The position numbers and the translations under genes were made by a program. Positions 26,661 to 35,343 of a stretch of DNA of 56,099 nt are shown in pieces. The DNA is from CAMPJM01 sp964440915 (lineage in GTDB: Bacteria; Bacteroidota; Bacteroidia; Cytophagales; Cyclobacteriaceae). Within the stretch, counting starts at the first letter, position 1. Every line of letters begins with the position of its first letter. Below the pieces are notes generated by a model, which did no database searches, had not been told where the DNA came from, and was given only the letters and a program-made list of their open reading frames with translations. Where the stretch lies: assembly GCA_964440915.1 (NCBI GenBank), contig CAYTTV010000021.1:1-56099 (forward strand). The letters run 5' to 3'.

Positions 26661-27554
26661 ATGATGAATAAAGAAAATATTGCTGCATGGTTTCAGCAGC
26701 TTCAGGACAATATTTGCAAACAGTTGGAAGATGCAGATCAGGGAAAGTTTCAGGAAGATATCTGGGAAAGAGAAGGCGGTGGCGGCGGGAGAACGAGAAT
26801 CCTCAATGGCAATATTATCGAAAAAGGAGGTGTCAACTTTTCTGCTGTCCATGGTGCTACACCACCCAACATCCTCAAAGCATTAGGACTTCCTTCTGCC
26901 GATTTTTTTGCGACTGGGGTGTCTATCGTCATGCATCCCAAAAGTCCAATGGTGCCGATTATTCATATGAATGTACGCTATTTTGAGATGAGCAATGGTG
27001 TTTCATGGTTTGGTGGTGGTATAGACCTTACCCCGCATTATATAGATACAGAAGATGCGCAGTATTTTCACAACCAGCTCAAAACAGTATGCGACCGACA
27101 TCACCCTTCCTATTACCCTGAATTTAAAACATGGGCAGACAATTATTTCTTCCTTCCTCACAGAAATGAGACACGAGGAGTAGGCGGAATATTTTTCGAC
27201 AGATTGTCTGGCGATAAAGGCATTACTATGGAACAGCGCTATGCTTTCATTCAAGACGTAGGCAACTTGTTTGCGCCAATTTATGTCCATTTCCTCCAAA
27301 AGAACAAAGATCTCCCCTATGGCGACCAAGAAAAGGCTTGGCAAATGCTCAGAAGAGGTCGGTATGTAGAGTTTAACCTGGTTTGGGACAAAGGGACAAA
27401 GTTTGGCCTTGACACCTCCGGCAGGACAGAATCGATCCTCATGAGCTTACCTCCACAAGCCAATTGGCAATACAACTTTCAACCTTCTGAAGGTTCTGCG
27501 GAAGCAAAAACTACAGAATTGTTAAAAAAAGGTATAAATTGGGCGAATGAATAG
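26661..27554 (+). CDS. hemF: Coproporphyrinogen III oxidase, oxygen-dependent
   Basis: 297 residues (start at 26661 or at the next codon, also ATG). All family blocks are visible: GGGGGRTRILNGNIIEKGGV, PMVPIIHMNVRYFE, WFGGGIDLTPHYI, RGVGGIFFDRL and GRYVEFNLVWDKGTKFGL. It converts coproporphyrinogen III to protoporphyrinogen IX in haem synthesis using O2, which implies at least partly aerobic growth. The PAP2 gene begins 8 bp before its stop, so the two are translationally coupled. Confidence 0.97.
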   Translation: MMNKENIAAWFQQLQDNICKQLEDADQGKFQEDIWEREGGGGGRTRILNGNIIEKGGVNFSAVHGATPPNILKALGLPSADFFATGVSIVMHPKSPMVPIIHMNVRYFEMSNGVSWFGGGIDLTPHYIDTEDAQYFHNQLKTVCDRHHPSYYPEFKTWADNYFFLPHRNETRGVGGIFFDRLSGDKGITMEQRYAFIQDVGNLFAPIYVHFLQKNKDLPYGDQEKAWQMLRRGRYVEFNLVWDKGTKFGLDTSGRTESILMSLPPQANWQYNFQPSEGSAEAKTTELLKKGINWANE

Positions 27555-28143
27555 CTTATTGGAAAAACTACTGCTTTGGGATCAAGAACTGTTCTTGTAC
27601 CTGAACGGCCTTCATACCGATAGCCTTGACCCCATCATGGTTTGGATAAGTGGTAAACTGACTTGGTTGCCCTTTTATGTGGTTATTTTAGCGTTCATCG
27701 CATGGCATTTCCGAAAAAGGACACTCATAATTCTGGTAGGGATTGCCCTGACCATTTTGTTCGCTGACCAATTGGCCTCTGGTCTCATGAAGCCTCTTTT
27801 TGGACGACTACGCCCTTGTCACGACCCTGTGCTCGAAGGCTTGGTTTATCTGGCCAAAGGCTGCGGCGGAAAATATGGCTTTGTTTCTTCTCATGCGGCC
27901 AATACTTTTGGCGTGGCCATGTTCTTATGGCTAACTTTCAAAGACCTCTATAAATGGATCGCAATCATGTTTGTTTGGGCGGCTATCGTATCCTATAGCA
28001 GAATATATTTGGGAGTGCATTATCCGTTGGACATTATTGTCGGTGGAGCAGTAGGAGTAGGAAGTGCCTGGATAGCTTATTTGCTTTTAGAAAAGGTTAT
28101 CTTTAGGAATAAGCCCCAATATCTACGCCCCCTTACTCAATAA
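27547..28143 (+). CDS. PAP2-family membrane phosphatase
   Basis: 198 residues with five or six membrane helices. The three PAP2 motifs are intact: KPLFGRLRP (about 83-91), SSHAANTFG and YSRIYLGVHYPLDIIVGG with the catalytic His. Members remove phosphate from lipid phosphates such as undecaprenyl pyrophosphate or phosphatidic acid at the membrane. It overlaps hemF by 8 bp and its end overlaps the convergent ribE by 21 bp. The substrate is not shown by context. Confidence 0.93.
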   Translation: MNSLLEKLLLWDQELFLYLNGLHTDSLDPIMVWISGKLTWLPFYVVILAFIAWHFRKRTLIILVGIALTILFADQLASGLMKPLFGRLRPCHDPVLEGLVYLAKGCGGKYGFVSSHAANTFGVAMFLWLTFKDLYKWIAIMFVWAAIVSYSRIYLGVHYPLDIIVGGAVGVGSAWIAYLLLEKVIFRNKPQYLRPLTQ

Positions 28144-28713
28144 ACGCTGGACATATTTTCCAATAATGTCGAACTCAAGGTTCACTATATCTCCAATTTT
28201 TAGCTGGTGGAAATTAGTGTGCTCATAGGTATAGGGAATAATAGCCACCGTAAAACCTCCCTCTATAGTATTAAAACAGGTTAAGCTGACGCCATTCACG
28301 CTGATAGAACCTTTTTCAACCGTTACATTGCCTATGGCAGGGTCATAGCGGAAATCAAAGAGCCAACTACCCTCTACCTCGGTGATCTGCACACATTCTG
28401 CTGTTTGATCCACATGCCCTTGTACAATATGGCCATCAAAACGCCCGTTGGCCGGCATACACCGCTCAAGGTTTACTTTGCTGTCTATGGACAGGTTGAC
28501 CAGATTGCTTTTCTTCAAAGTTTCGTCTATGGCCGTAACCTTGTAGCGATCTTCTTGCTGATGCACTACCGTAAGGCATACTCCATTATGAGATACGCTC
28601 TGGTCGATCTTTAGCGCTTGTGCTAGGGGGGTTTTAATCGTAAATGTTATATTTTTCCCTTCCTCCTCACGCTCTACCACCTCTCCTACCGTTTCTATAA
28701 TTCCTGTAAACAT
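28123..28713 (-). CDS. ribE: Riboflavin synthase (alpha chain)
   Basis: 196 residues made of two lumazine-binding repeats. The first begins MFTGIIETVGEV and has VSHNGVCLTVV; the second begins DGHIVQGHVDQTAEC and has SVNGVSLTCFN. The enzyme dismutates two lumazine molecules to riboflavin. The length and the duplicated barrel are canonical. Its 3' end overlaps the convergent PAP2 gene by 21 bp, leaving no room for a terminator between them. Confidence 0.96.
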   Translation of the reverse strand: MFTGIIETVGEVVEREEEGKNITFTIKTPLAQALKIDQSVSHNGVCLTVVHQQEDRYKVTAIDETLKKSNLVNLSIDSKVNLERCMPANGRFDGHIVQGHVDQTAECVQITEVEGSWLFDFRYDPAIGNVTVEKGSISVNGVSLTCFNTIEGGFTVAIIPYTYEHTNFHQLKIGDIVNLEFDIIGKYVQRLLSKGA

Positions 28714-28889
28714 GCTTTGGTTGTGTGCTATATGGTTTCTGCTTCCGCATTATGATCAAAGTTAGCGATAGAATATAACATCTCCCACAATTCTCCTCAC
28801 ACCTTCAAACAGATTATTAATTTCTGGGTATAATCTCTATATTCGCATAATTGGAAATGCGTTAAGGTTCATAGGCAGCGAGCAACACG

Positions 28890-29540
28890 ATGGAAGATAG
28901 TTATAGACATAAAGGATTGCGTAGAAGTTTGATAAAAACCCTCAAAGAAAAGGGAATCCAAAATCCTGCGGTGCTCGATGCGATCGGAAAAGTTCCTAGG
29001 CATTTCTTTTTTGAAAAAGCTTTCATTGACCACGCTTATCAAGACAAGGCCTTTCCGATTGGAGAAGGCCAAACCATATCACAACCTTATACGGTAGCCT
29101 TTCAGTCAGAGCTTTTGGAATTAAAACCTGGGGACACCGTGCTTGAGATAGGGACTGGTTCAGGGTATCAAGCCTGTATATTATTGGAGATGGGCGCCAA
29201 AGTTTTTACGATTGAATATAACAAAGTGCTTTTTGATAGGACAAAAGACTTTCTTCCAAAAATAGGCTATAGGCCTCGTTTCTTCTGGGGCGATGGTTCG
29301 AAGGGCCTACCTGCTTTTGCTCCCTATGATAAAATAATTGTAACAGCGGGCGCACCGGTGGTTCCTAAAGCCCTGATCGAACAATTGAAAGAGGAAGGGA
29401 AATTGGTAATACCCGTTGGCGATGATAGGACACAACGAATGCTACGCATTACAAAAAAGGAAGACAACAAACTCATAAAAGAAGAGTTTGATAATTTCAG
29501 CTTTGTGCCTCTCCTAGGCAAACATGGCTGGAAGGAATAA
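28890..29540 (+). CDS. pcm: Protein-L-isoaspartate O-methyltransferase
   Basis: 216 residues. The SAM-binding motif I is VLEIGTGSGYQACIL (about 85-99), preceded by the family block FPIGEGQTISQPYTVA and followed by YDKIIVTAGAPVVPKALI. It repairs isoaspartyl residues in aged proteins by methylation. No surE or nlpD is adjacent. The 176-bp divergent region from ribE contains no perfect consensus promoter. Confidence 0.95.
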   Translation: MEDSYRHKGLRRSLIKTLKEKGIQNPAVLDAIGKVPRHFFFEKAFIDHAYQDKAFPIGEGQTISQPYTVAFQSELLELKPGDTVLEIGTGSGYQACILLEMGAKVFTIEYNKVLFDRTKDFLPKIGYRPRFFWGDGSKGLPAFAPYDKIIVTAGAPVVPKALIEQLKEEGKLVIPVGDDRTQRMLRITKKEDNKLIKEEFDNFSFVPLLGKHGWKE

Positions 29541-29584
29541 CTTCTCATAGCTGATATATACATCCAAAGAACTTGATACAATCC

Positions 29585-30109
29585 ATGTTGCGAACAGAAA
29601 AACTTGCCAAAGAATCCGCTGTTGTCATGACAGAGATGGTGCTTCCAAACGATACGAACACCTTGAATAATCTCATGGGAGGAAAGTTGATGCATTGGAT
29701 GGACATTGTCTCGGCTATTGCTGCCCAGAAACATGCTAACAGTATTGTTGTGACAGCCTCTGTAGACAATGTGTCGTTTGGCAAACCTATTCAACTGGGC
29801 AATGTCGTCACCCTTAAAGCGCAAGTGACCCGCGCCTTCAGCTCCTCTATGGAAGTTCATATAGAAGTATCTGCCGAAGACATTCCTGCCGGCAAGAAGA
29901 TCGAGAGCAATAGGGCGTTTTTCACTTTCGTGGCGGTAGATGAGCATGGCAAGCCCAAGAAGGTCCCTCAGTTGGTACCTGAAACTGAGGAAGAAAAGGC
30001 ACTCTATGAAAGTGCTTTAGAAAGAAGGGAGCTTAGGCTCGTACTGGCAAAACGCATGAAACCACACCATGCTACGGCTCTAAAATCTATATTTGAGGAA
30101 AAGAAATAA
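29585..30109 (+). CDS. Acyl-CoA thioesterase, hotdog fold
   Basis: 174 residues from the ATG at 29585; a TTG at 29573 would add four residues. The hotdog core is clear: TEMVLPNDTNTLNNLMGGKLMHWMDIVSAIAAQ with the helix, VTASVDNVSFGKPI and VTLKAQV, and a second strand set with AFFTFVAVDEHGKPKKVPQL. The composition fits the YciA/BFIT-type hydrolases of medium- to long-chain acyl-CoA. It lies 44 bp after pcm and 3 bp before the next gene, suggesting one operon. Confidence 0.9.
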   Translation: MLRTEKLAKESAVVMTEMVLPNDTNTLNNLMGGKLMHWMDIVSAIAAQKHANSIVVTASVDNVSFGKPIQLGNVVTLKAQVTRAFSSSMEVHIEVSAEDIPAGKKIESNRAFFTFVAVDEHGKPKKVPQLVPETEEEKALYESALERRELRLVLAKRMKPHHATALKSIFEEKK

Positions 30110-30112
30110 GAT

Positions 30113-30643
30113 ATGCTGATTCAGAACAATCCCCACGCCCTCTCCTTGTTTTTAACAGAACCCGTGTACCTTGTGAAGGAGAAAAAAGCGCACGGTGAAG
30201 AAGCTAAAGCACTGGAGGAAAATCCAGCAGAACTGGGGGAAAAGGCCATATCTCCCCAGCCAATTAATTATGAAGGCAAGAATTTGAAGAAGGTCCTGCT
30301 TTTATACAAAGGAACTGGCTCACGGATTCCAGAGGCACAATATACTTTTCTAGGAAATATTCTAAAAGCAGTGAACCTGGACTTTGAAGATGTAGCCTTA
30401 GTGAATACCCATCTTTTAACTGCCGAACAATATCCTTTACTCAACGAATTCGATGCTAAGGTATGGTTATCCTTTGGAGTGGCTCATGACGCTTGGCCCA
30501 TTCAGGAAAACGCTGTGCAGTATAAAATCATTAAAACTAAAAATGCTTCTCTCCTTTTGGCCCATAGCTTAAATGAAATTGAAGCCAACAGAGATAAAAA
30601 GGTGCTGTTATGGAACAATTTGAAATCTTTGTTTGGCATATAA
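30113..30643 (+). CDS. Unrecognised 176-aa cytoplasmic protein, possibly a HolD (DNA polymerase III psi)-like subunit
   Basis: No signal peptide or membrane segment. A Glu/Ala-rich linker (about 25-55) separates a short N-terminal part from an alpha/beta domain (about 60-176) with KKVLLLYKG, AKVWLSFGVAH and a C-terminal helix KKVLLWNNLKSLFGI. The pattern of alternating strands and a hydrophobic Leu-Trp C-terminus recalls the uracil-glycosylase-like HolD fold, but no diagnostic residue proves it. It starts 3 bp after the thioesterase stop, so it is in the same transcript. Confidence 0.6.
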   Translation: MLIQNNPHALSLFLTEPVYLVKEKKAHGEEAKALEENPAELGEKAISPQPINYEGKNLKKVLLLYKGTGSRIPEAQYTFLGNILKAVNLDFEDVALVNTHLLTAEQYPLLNEFDAKVWLSFGVAHDAWPIQENAVQYKIIKTKNASLLLAHSLNEIEANRDKKVLLWNNLKSLFGI

Positions 30644-30728
30644 ACTATTGAGCAAGAGCTACGTATAGGTAGCAACGAAACTTTCAATTTGAAACAGCTG
30701 TTAAAGGGTCATCATCATTTTAAAAAAT

Positions 30729-31301
30729 ATGATTCTGTACAGGACCTATCAATTTTTAAAAAGATTAGGGAAACAAGGCTTTACTTATTTTGTCATTGGA
30801 GTCATTTTTTTAATCCTCTTAGCCGACAATCATGCTGAAGCCTTAAAAGAAGGCACTTCCAAAACAAGAGCAGCATCTTCAGAAATTAAGCCTATAGAAG
30901 TTCCTACCAAAGCAGATAGCCTGATCGATTTTGCATTGACCTTAGGTGGCATTCCCTACCAGTATGCGGGTACTTCTTTACAAGGATTTGATTGTTCCGG
31001 GTTTACTTACTTTGTTTTCAAAAATTTTGACATTTCCATTCCCAGAGCCTCTTGGCAGCAATTTACCGTAGGTGTTCCAGTAAATAAGGAAGAAATCAAA
31101 AAAGGGGATTTGCTCTTTTTTAAGGGGCCTAAAAGCGCAACTGTAGGGCATGTAGGCATCGCCATTACTGACCATGAAGATAAACTTGTCTTTATCCATA
31201 GCTCTTCTGGAGGTGGCGGAAGAGGTGTTACCGTCGACAGTCTTTCCCAACCTCACTATGCTGCAAGATATTTAGGTGCCAGAAGGATTAGCAGCTTATA
31301 G
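30729..31301 (+). CDS. NlpC/P60-family cell-wall hydrolase
   Basis: 190 residues. One N-terminal membrane or signal segment (about 15-33) is followed by a linker and a C40 peptidase domain (about 60-190). The catalytic Cys is in GFDCSGFTYFVF, the first His in VGHVGIAI and the third residue His in FIHSSSGGG. It is predicted to cut the D-Glu to diamino acid bond of peptidoglycan peptides in the periplasm. There is no SH3b domain, so it is a minimal form like Spr/MepS. Confidence 0.92.
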   Translation: MILYRTYQFLKRLGKQGFTYFVIGVIFLILLADNHAEALKEGTSKTRAASSEIKPIEVPTKADSLIDFALTLGGIPYQYAGTSLQGFDCSGFTYFVFKNFDISIPRASWQQFTVGVPVNKEEIKKGDLLFFKGPKSATVGHVGIAITDHEDKLVFIHSSSGGGGRGVTVDSLSQPHYAARYLGARRISSL

Positions 31302-31526
31302 TCGCTTCAGCTTCAATCCATACCTTTTCAATTCTCAAAAACTTGCTTATTGCCAGGTAATATTTACCCATCTCCTTTACGGAGATAATCCCCTTCAGAC
31401 ATCCATAGTATTTTTTAAACAATTCGATTTGCTATTTGTATTTGACTTATGGTTAACGGTAGAAAAACAAACTATTCATTTTTGACGTATTTTTTTGAAT
31501 AATTTTTAATTTAAGGTAATTTTTAT

Positions 31527-31925
31527 ATGGATACGTGTTTTAATAATGTATTACTGGTAGATGATGATTCGGTGAGCAATTTTATCAATGAACTGACACT
31601 TCAAGAGATGAATTTTTCCAACCTTATACATGTCAGTGAGAACGGGAAAGAAGCTTTACATTACCTGACACAATCTTTGAGAGGGTTCGAGGAATCTCCC
31701 GATCTTATTTTCTTGGATATCAATATGCCTGTAATGGATGGATTTCAATTTCTAGAAGAGTTTGAGAAACTTCCATTGGCCAAAAGGAAATCTATACGTG
31801 TCATTATGCTTACCTCTTCTTCTGCCACCTTGGATATGTCAAAGGCAAAACGCTACAATATAAATGGTTATATTGTAAAGCCTTTGTGTAAAAGCAAACT
31901 TGAAGAGGTTTTTAAAAAAGCTTAA
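31527..31925 (+). CDS. Single-domain response regulator (receiver only)
   Basis: 132 residues forming one CheY-like receiver. The acidic pocket is Asp12-Asp14, the phosphorylation site Asp64 (FLDINMPVMDGF), and the switch residues Thr96 (MLTSSS) and Lys118 (IVKPL). There is no output domain and no kinase gene nearby, so it is an orphan that may act through protein contacts. It ends 25 bp from the convergent transporter gene. Confidence 0.95.
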   Translation: MDTCFNNVLLVDDDSVSNFINELTLQEMNFSNLIHVSENGKEALHYLTQSLRGFEESPDLIFLDINMPVMDGFQFLEEFEKLPLAKRKSIRVIMLTSSSATLDMSKAKRYNINGYIVKPLCKSKLEEVFKKA

Positions 31926-31950
31926 TTTTGCAAAAATGTCGATATGACAT

Positions 31951-32868
31951 CTATCGCCATATATCCGTCTCTAAGGCCTTGCGCCTATGTAGCCGATTCA
32001 ATATGGGGTAGATCAAGACTGAAGCAAGGATAATAAGGGTGCCGACATAAAAGCCATCTGTCATTTTTTCATCATCTCCAAAAATCAAGACCGCTAGGAT
32101 AATCCCATAAACAGGCTCGAGGTTTACAGTAAGGTTAATGACAAATGCAGATATCTTTTGCATCAACTGTACGGCGATTGAATACGCATATACGGTACAA
32201 ACCAAAGCCAGCAATGACAAATAAAACCAATCGAGAGAGGTTGGAGAAAGCTGCAAGGTTCCTTCTGGTGCAAAATAGCGCACGTACAAAGGCAAAAACA
32301 GCACTGTGCCTATAAAAGCACCAATCATTTCATAAAAAGTGATCATGTAATGGTTGTGGCGCACAGCGAACTTCCCATTGATGACCGTGAACAATGCAGA
32401 AAGGAAAGCAGCTACTACCGACATTGTCAATCCCAAGGCATGGTCAAACTCAAACTGGAAAATGACATACAGCCCAACCATGCCCATACTGCCAAGGGCT
32501 ACCTCAAACCATTTTATTTTTCTATGGGTGAGCACAGGCTCTATAAAGCTGGTCCAAAGTGAGCAGGTGGCCAAGCCTGCCAAGGCTACGGAAACTGTGG
32601 AGATCCTTGCCGCTGCAAAAAATAAAATCCAATGAGCCGACATCAGAAGTCCGGTACTGAGCATTTTCAGTATTTCTTTGGATCCCAGCCGGAAGTTCAT
32701 CTTCCAGGCATATAACAGCAACCCAAGCGCAACAGAAGCCATGAGTGTGCGAAAAAGGACGATCTCTACCGCTGGTATTGTAATGAGAACACCCAGAATT
32801 GCTGTGAATCCCCAAATGAGCACGAGAAAATGGAGGTGCAGGAAGTCTTTTGAGCTGGCTGGCATCAC
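31951..32868 (-). CDS. EamA/DMT-superfamily transporter
   Basis: 305 residues with ten predicted membrane helices in two repeated halves, typical of EamA (RhaT/YdcZ-like) permeases. Examples are FLVLIWGFTAILGVL at the start of the first half and YGIILAVLIFGD at the end of the second, with the usual Glu before the loop (NLEPVYG). It exports or imports small metabolites; the substrate is not predictable. Its start overlaps the stop of the LptF/G gene by 4 bp (ATGA), which indicates translational coupling. Confidence 0.93.
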   Translation of the reverse strand: MMPASSKDFLHLHFLVLIWGFTAILGVLITIPAVEIVLFRTLMASVALGLLLYAWKMNFRLGSKEILKMLSTGLLMSAHWILFFAAARISTVSVALAGLATCSLWTSFIEPVLTHRKIKWFEVALGSMGMVGLYVIFQFEFDHALGLTMSVVAAFLSALFTVINGKFAVRHNHYMITFYEMIGAFIGTVLFLPLYVRYFAPEGTLQLSPTSLDWFYLSLLALVCTVYAYSIAVQLMQKISAFVINLTVNLEPVYGIILAVLIFGDDEKMTDGFYVGTLIILASVLIYPILNRLHRRKALETDIWR

Positions 32869-33938
32869 CTAGGCACTGTTTTATACATCACTATGCCCAC
32901 AATCGAAAAAATGATATTGGGCAACCAGACTGCAAGCAAAGGATTCATGGTGCCCGCCTGTGCAATACTTCGGCTCATGATATAGGCAATAATAAAGATG
33001 AAGGCGATCAAGAACCCGAGGGCAATTTGAAACCCTGCCCCTCCCCTAGCCTTGCGCGAAGAAACCGTTAAACCGATAAAGGTCAAAATCAAAACGGTAA
33101 AAGGCATCATGTACCGAATGTACTTTTCGATTATATAAATCTCGGCTTCGACGCTTCCACGGCCCTTTAGCTCTTCAATATGATCGTTCAATTCATCTAT
33201 TGTCATGGCTTCGTTCTGCCGGTAAGTATTACCAAAATCCTTGGGATGAATTTTCAACACTGTGTCCATCTCCTCGCCAAAAGCCACTGTTTCTTTAAAG
33301 TCATCAAAACTCCTCAGCTTCCATTCTTTTATTCGCCATCGAGCACTATCTTCCAGCCATTCGATACGCTTGGCCGTCAACTTCTCCTTCAGCTCATTAT
33401 TTTCTATCGTTTCCAGCGTAAACCTATAGCCTACATTAGCCTGATTGTTATAATGCTCCATGTATAGATAGGAAGTCGGCGCGACCTTGATATGAATATT
33501 ACGCTCATCAAAATAGAACGTTTTTTTTACATATTCTACTTCAAAAGCCACTCGATATTTATTGGAATCGGGGATCACCCAGCCATTGAAATAAAAACTT
33601 ACGGCAGCAATGAGTATAGCCCCTATAAAGTAGGGCAACATCAATCTTCTGAAACTGATACCACTGCTTAGGATAGCGATTATTTCCGTCTGGCCCGCCA
33701 TTTTTGCGGTGACAAAGACCGTGGCAATAAAAACCGTTATTGGGGTGATCAGGTTGGCAACGAAAGGAATAAAAGCAAAATAATATTTGAGTATTGGTTT
33801 GAAGGTAAGATTATGCTGGATGAAATCGTCATTTTTTTCAGTAAGGTCTATCATCACGATGATCGCAACCAAGATCAAAACAACGAAAATGTAGGTGCTT
33901 AGAAACTTTTTTAAAATATACCGGTCTATGATCTTCAT
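32865..33938 (-). CDS. LptF/LptG-family permease (YjgP/YjgQ)
   Basis: 357 residues. Three N-terminal helices (starting KIIDRYILKKFLSTYIF, with IVMIDLTEK), a periplasmic beta-jellyroll-like region (about 130-260) and three C-terminal helices (PFTVLILTFIGLTVSSRKARGG) match the LptF/G fold. The protein forms the inner-membrane part of the ABC machine that lifts lipopolysaccharide toward the periplasmic bridge. Bacteroidota often carry lptF and lptG homologues at separate places; which of the two this is cannot be told. It lies between tgt and the EamA gene in one operon. Confidence 0.92.
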   Translation of the reverse strand: MKIIDRYILKKFLSTYIFVVLILVAIIVMIDLTEKNDDFIQHNLTFKPILKYYFAFIPFVANLITPITVFIATVFVTAKMAGQTEIIAILSSGISFRRLMLPYFIGAILIAAVSFYFNGWVIPDSNKYRVAFEVEYVKKTFYFDERNIHIKVAPTSYLYMEHYNNQANVGYRFTLETIENNELKEKLTAKRIEWLEDSARWRIKEWKLRSFDDFKETVAFGEEMDTVLKIHPKDFGNTYRQNEAMTIDELNDHIEELKGRGSVEAEIYIIEKYIRYMMPFTVLILTFIGLTVSSRKARGGAGFQIALGFLIAFIFIIAYIMSRSIAQAGTMNPLLAVWLPNIIFSIVGIVMYKTVPR

Positions 33939-34017
33939 GAACTATCTTTTCACTTTTTTGATTGACATCTTGGCTTTATACAGGCAATCAGACTTTAAAG
34001 CCTTAAATCTAACCTTT

Positions 34018-35148
34018 CTACAACCTTGTCATCAATTTTACTGCCATTTTATTCTTCCATTCCAAAAAGTCTCCTGCCACAATGCGTTCACGTGCTTGCT
34101 TCACCAACCAAAGATAAAAAGTAAGGTTGTGAATGCTGGCAATCTGAGCCCCCAATATTTCTTTGCTCACAATTAAATGCCTCAGATAAGCTTTTGAATA
34201 AAACGTGCTAGCATACCCTCCTAAAGATTCATCTATCGGGCTAAGGTCATCTTTCCATTTTTCATTGCGCATATTCAGAATACCTTCTGTTGTATACAGC
34301 ATGCCATTTCGGGCGTTCCGAGTGGGCATCACACAGTCGAACATATCTACGCCCAAAGCAATGCATTCCAATATATTGGCAGGTGTCCCGACCCCCATTA
34401 AATATCTTGGCTTATCATCCGGAAGGATGCCGCAGACCAATTCGGTCATTTCATACATCACCTCCGCCGGTTCCCCTACGGAAAGTCCTCCAATTGCATT
34501 TCCCTCCCTGCCAAAAGAGGCAATTGTCTCAGCAGACTGCATCCTAAGATCTTTGTAAGAACTGCCTTGTACAATAGGAAAAAGGGTTTGATCATAACCA
34601 TAGAGAGGGGCCGTTTTGTCAAAATGATCGCAGCACCTTTTAAGCCATCTATGGGTAAGCTCCATAGACGTACGTGCATATTCATATTCACAAGGGTAAG
34701 GTGTGCACTCATCAAATGCCATAATGATATCAGCTCCGATCTTCCTTTGGATTTCCATAACGCCCTCTGGGGTAAAGACATGTTTGGAGCCGTCTATGTG
34801 AGACCTAAAGGTAACGCCATTCTCTTGAATCTTCCTGTTTTCTGACAATGAATATACTTGGTACCCACCGCTATCAGTCAAAATGGGTCCGCTCCACCCA
34901 TTGAATTTATGCAATCCGCCAGCCTTTTCCAGGACATCCAATCCTGGACGTAGATACAAGTGGTATGTATTGCCCAATATGATTTCAGCCTTTATATCTT
35001 CCTTGATCTCCCGCTGGTGAACGGCCTTAACAGTGCCCGCCGTACCCACAGGCATGAAAATAGGGGTTTCTACTTCGCCATGAGCAGTCGTAAAAGTTCC
35101 GGTTCTGGCTTTGCTATAAGGGTCACGGGCATTTATTTTAAAATCCAT
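34018..35148 (-). CDS. tgt: tRNA-guanine transglycosylase (queuine tRNA-ribosyltransferase)
   Basis: 376 residues from the ATG at 35148; a TTG at 35166 would add six. Core motifs are present: VETPIFMPVGTAGTVKAV, LGNTYHLYLRPG, LTDSGGYQVYSLSENR with the general base Asp, AFDECTPYP, and IVQGSSYKDLR. The second catalytic Asp is in GVDMFDCVMPTRNARNG. The usual C-terminal zinc site (C-x-C-x2-C...H) is not there: the equivalent stretch reads ESLGGYASTFYSKAYLRHL with only the His kept. The enzyme exchanges guanine for preQ1 at the wobble position of tRNAs with GUN anticodons. It is the first gene of the tgt-lptF/G-eamA operon. Confidence 0.95.
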   Translation of the reverse strand: MDFKINARDPYSKARTGTFTTAHGEVETPIFMPVGTAGTVKAVHQREIKEDIKAEIILGNTYHLYLRPGLDVLEKAGGLHKFNGWSGPILTDSGGYQVYSLSENRKIQENGVTFRSHIDGSKHVFTPEGVMEIQRKIGADIIMAFDECTPYPCEYEYARTSMELTHRWLKRCCDHFDKTAPLYGYDQTLFPIVQGSSYKDLRMQSAETIASFGREGNAIGGLSVGEPAEVMYEMTELVCGILPDDKPRYLMGVGTPANILECIALGVDMFDCVMPTRNARNGMLYTTEGILNMRNEKWKDDLSPIDESLGGYASTFYSKAYLRHLIVSKEILGAQIASIHNLTFYLWLVKQARERIVAGDFLEWKNKMAVKLMTRL

Positions 35149-35307
35149 AAAAACATTTAATTTCAATAGAAGAGGGCAAAATTAATGTGATTATATCAAT
35201 TTCACCCTATTGCCCCACAAAGCTTTTGAAGGTGCTTACTTTTGCTGAAGTATAGGCATTATGTTACTTAAAAAACTATCCTTCTTACAAAGTTCCTCTT
35301 TAAAGTC

Positions 35308-35315
35308 TATATTTG
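35308..35315 (+). promoter_or_regulatory. Likely -7 element ahead of the GT2/sigma factor operon
   Basis: TATATTTG, about 28 bp before the GT2 start, inside CTATATTTGTCCAC, which is identical to the sequence before batB. No TTG is visible at the -33 distance. Confidence 0.45.
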
Positions 35316-35343
35316 TCCACTAATCGGTTAAACTGCTTACTCA

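Noticed and set aside
28123..28143. Frameshift or truncation at the PAP2/ribE overlap
   Set aside because: Both proteins end with normal family C-termini; a 21-bp convergent overlap is unusual but needs no error.
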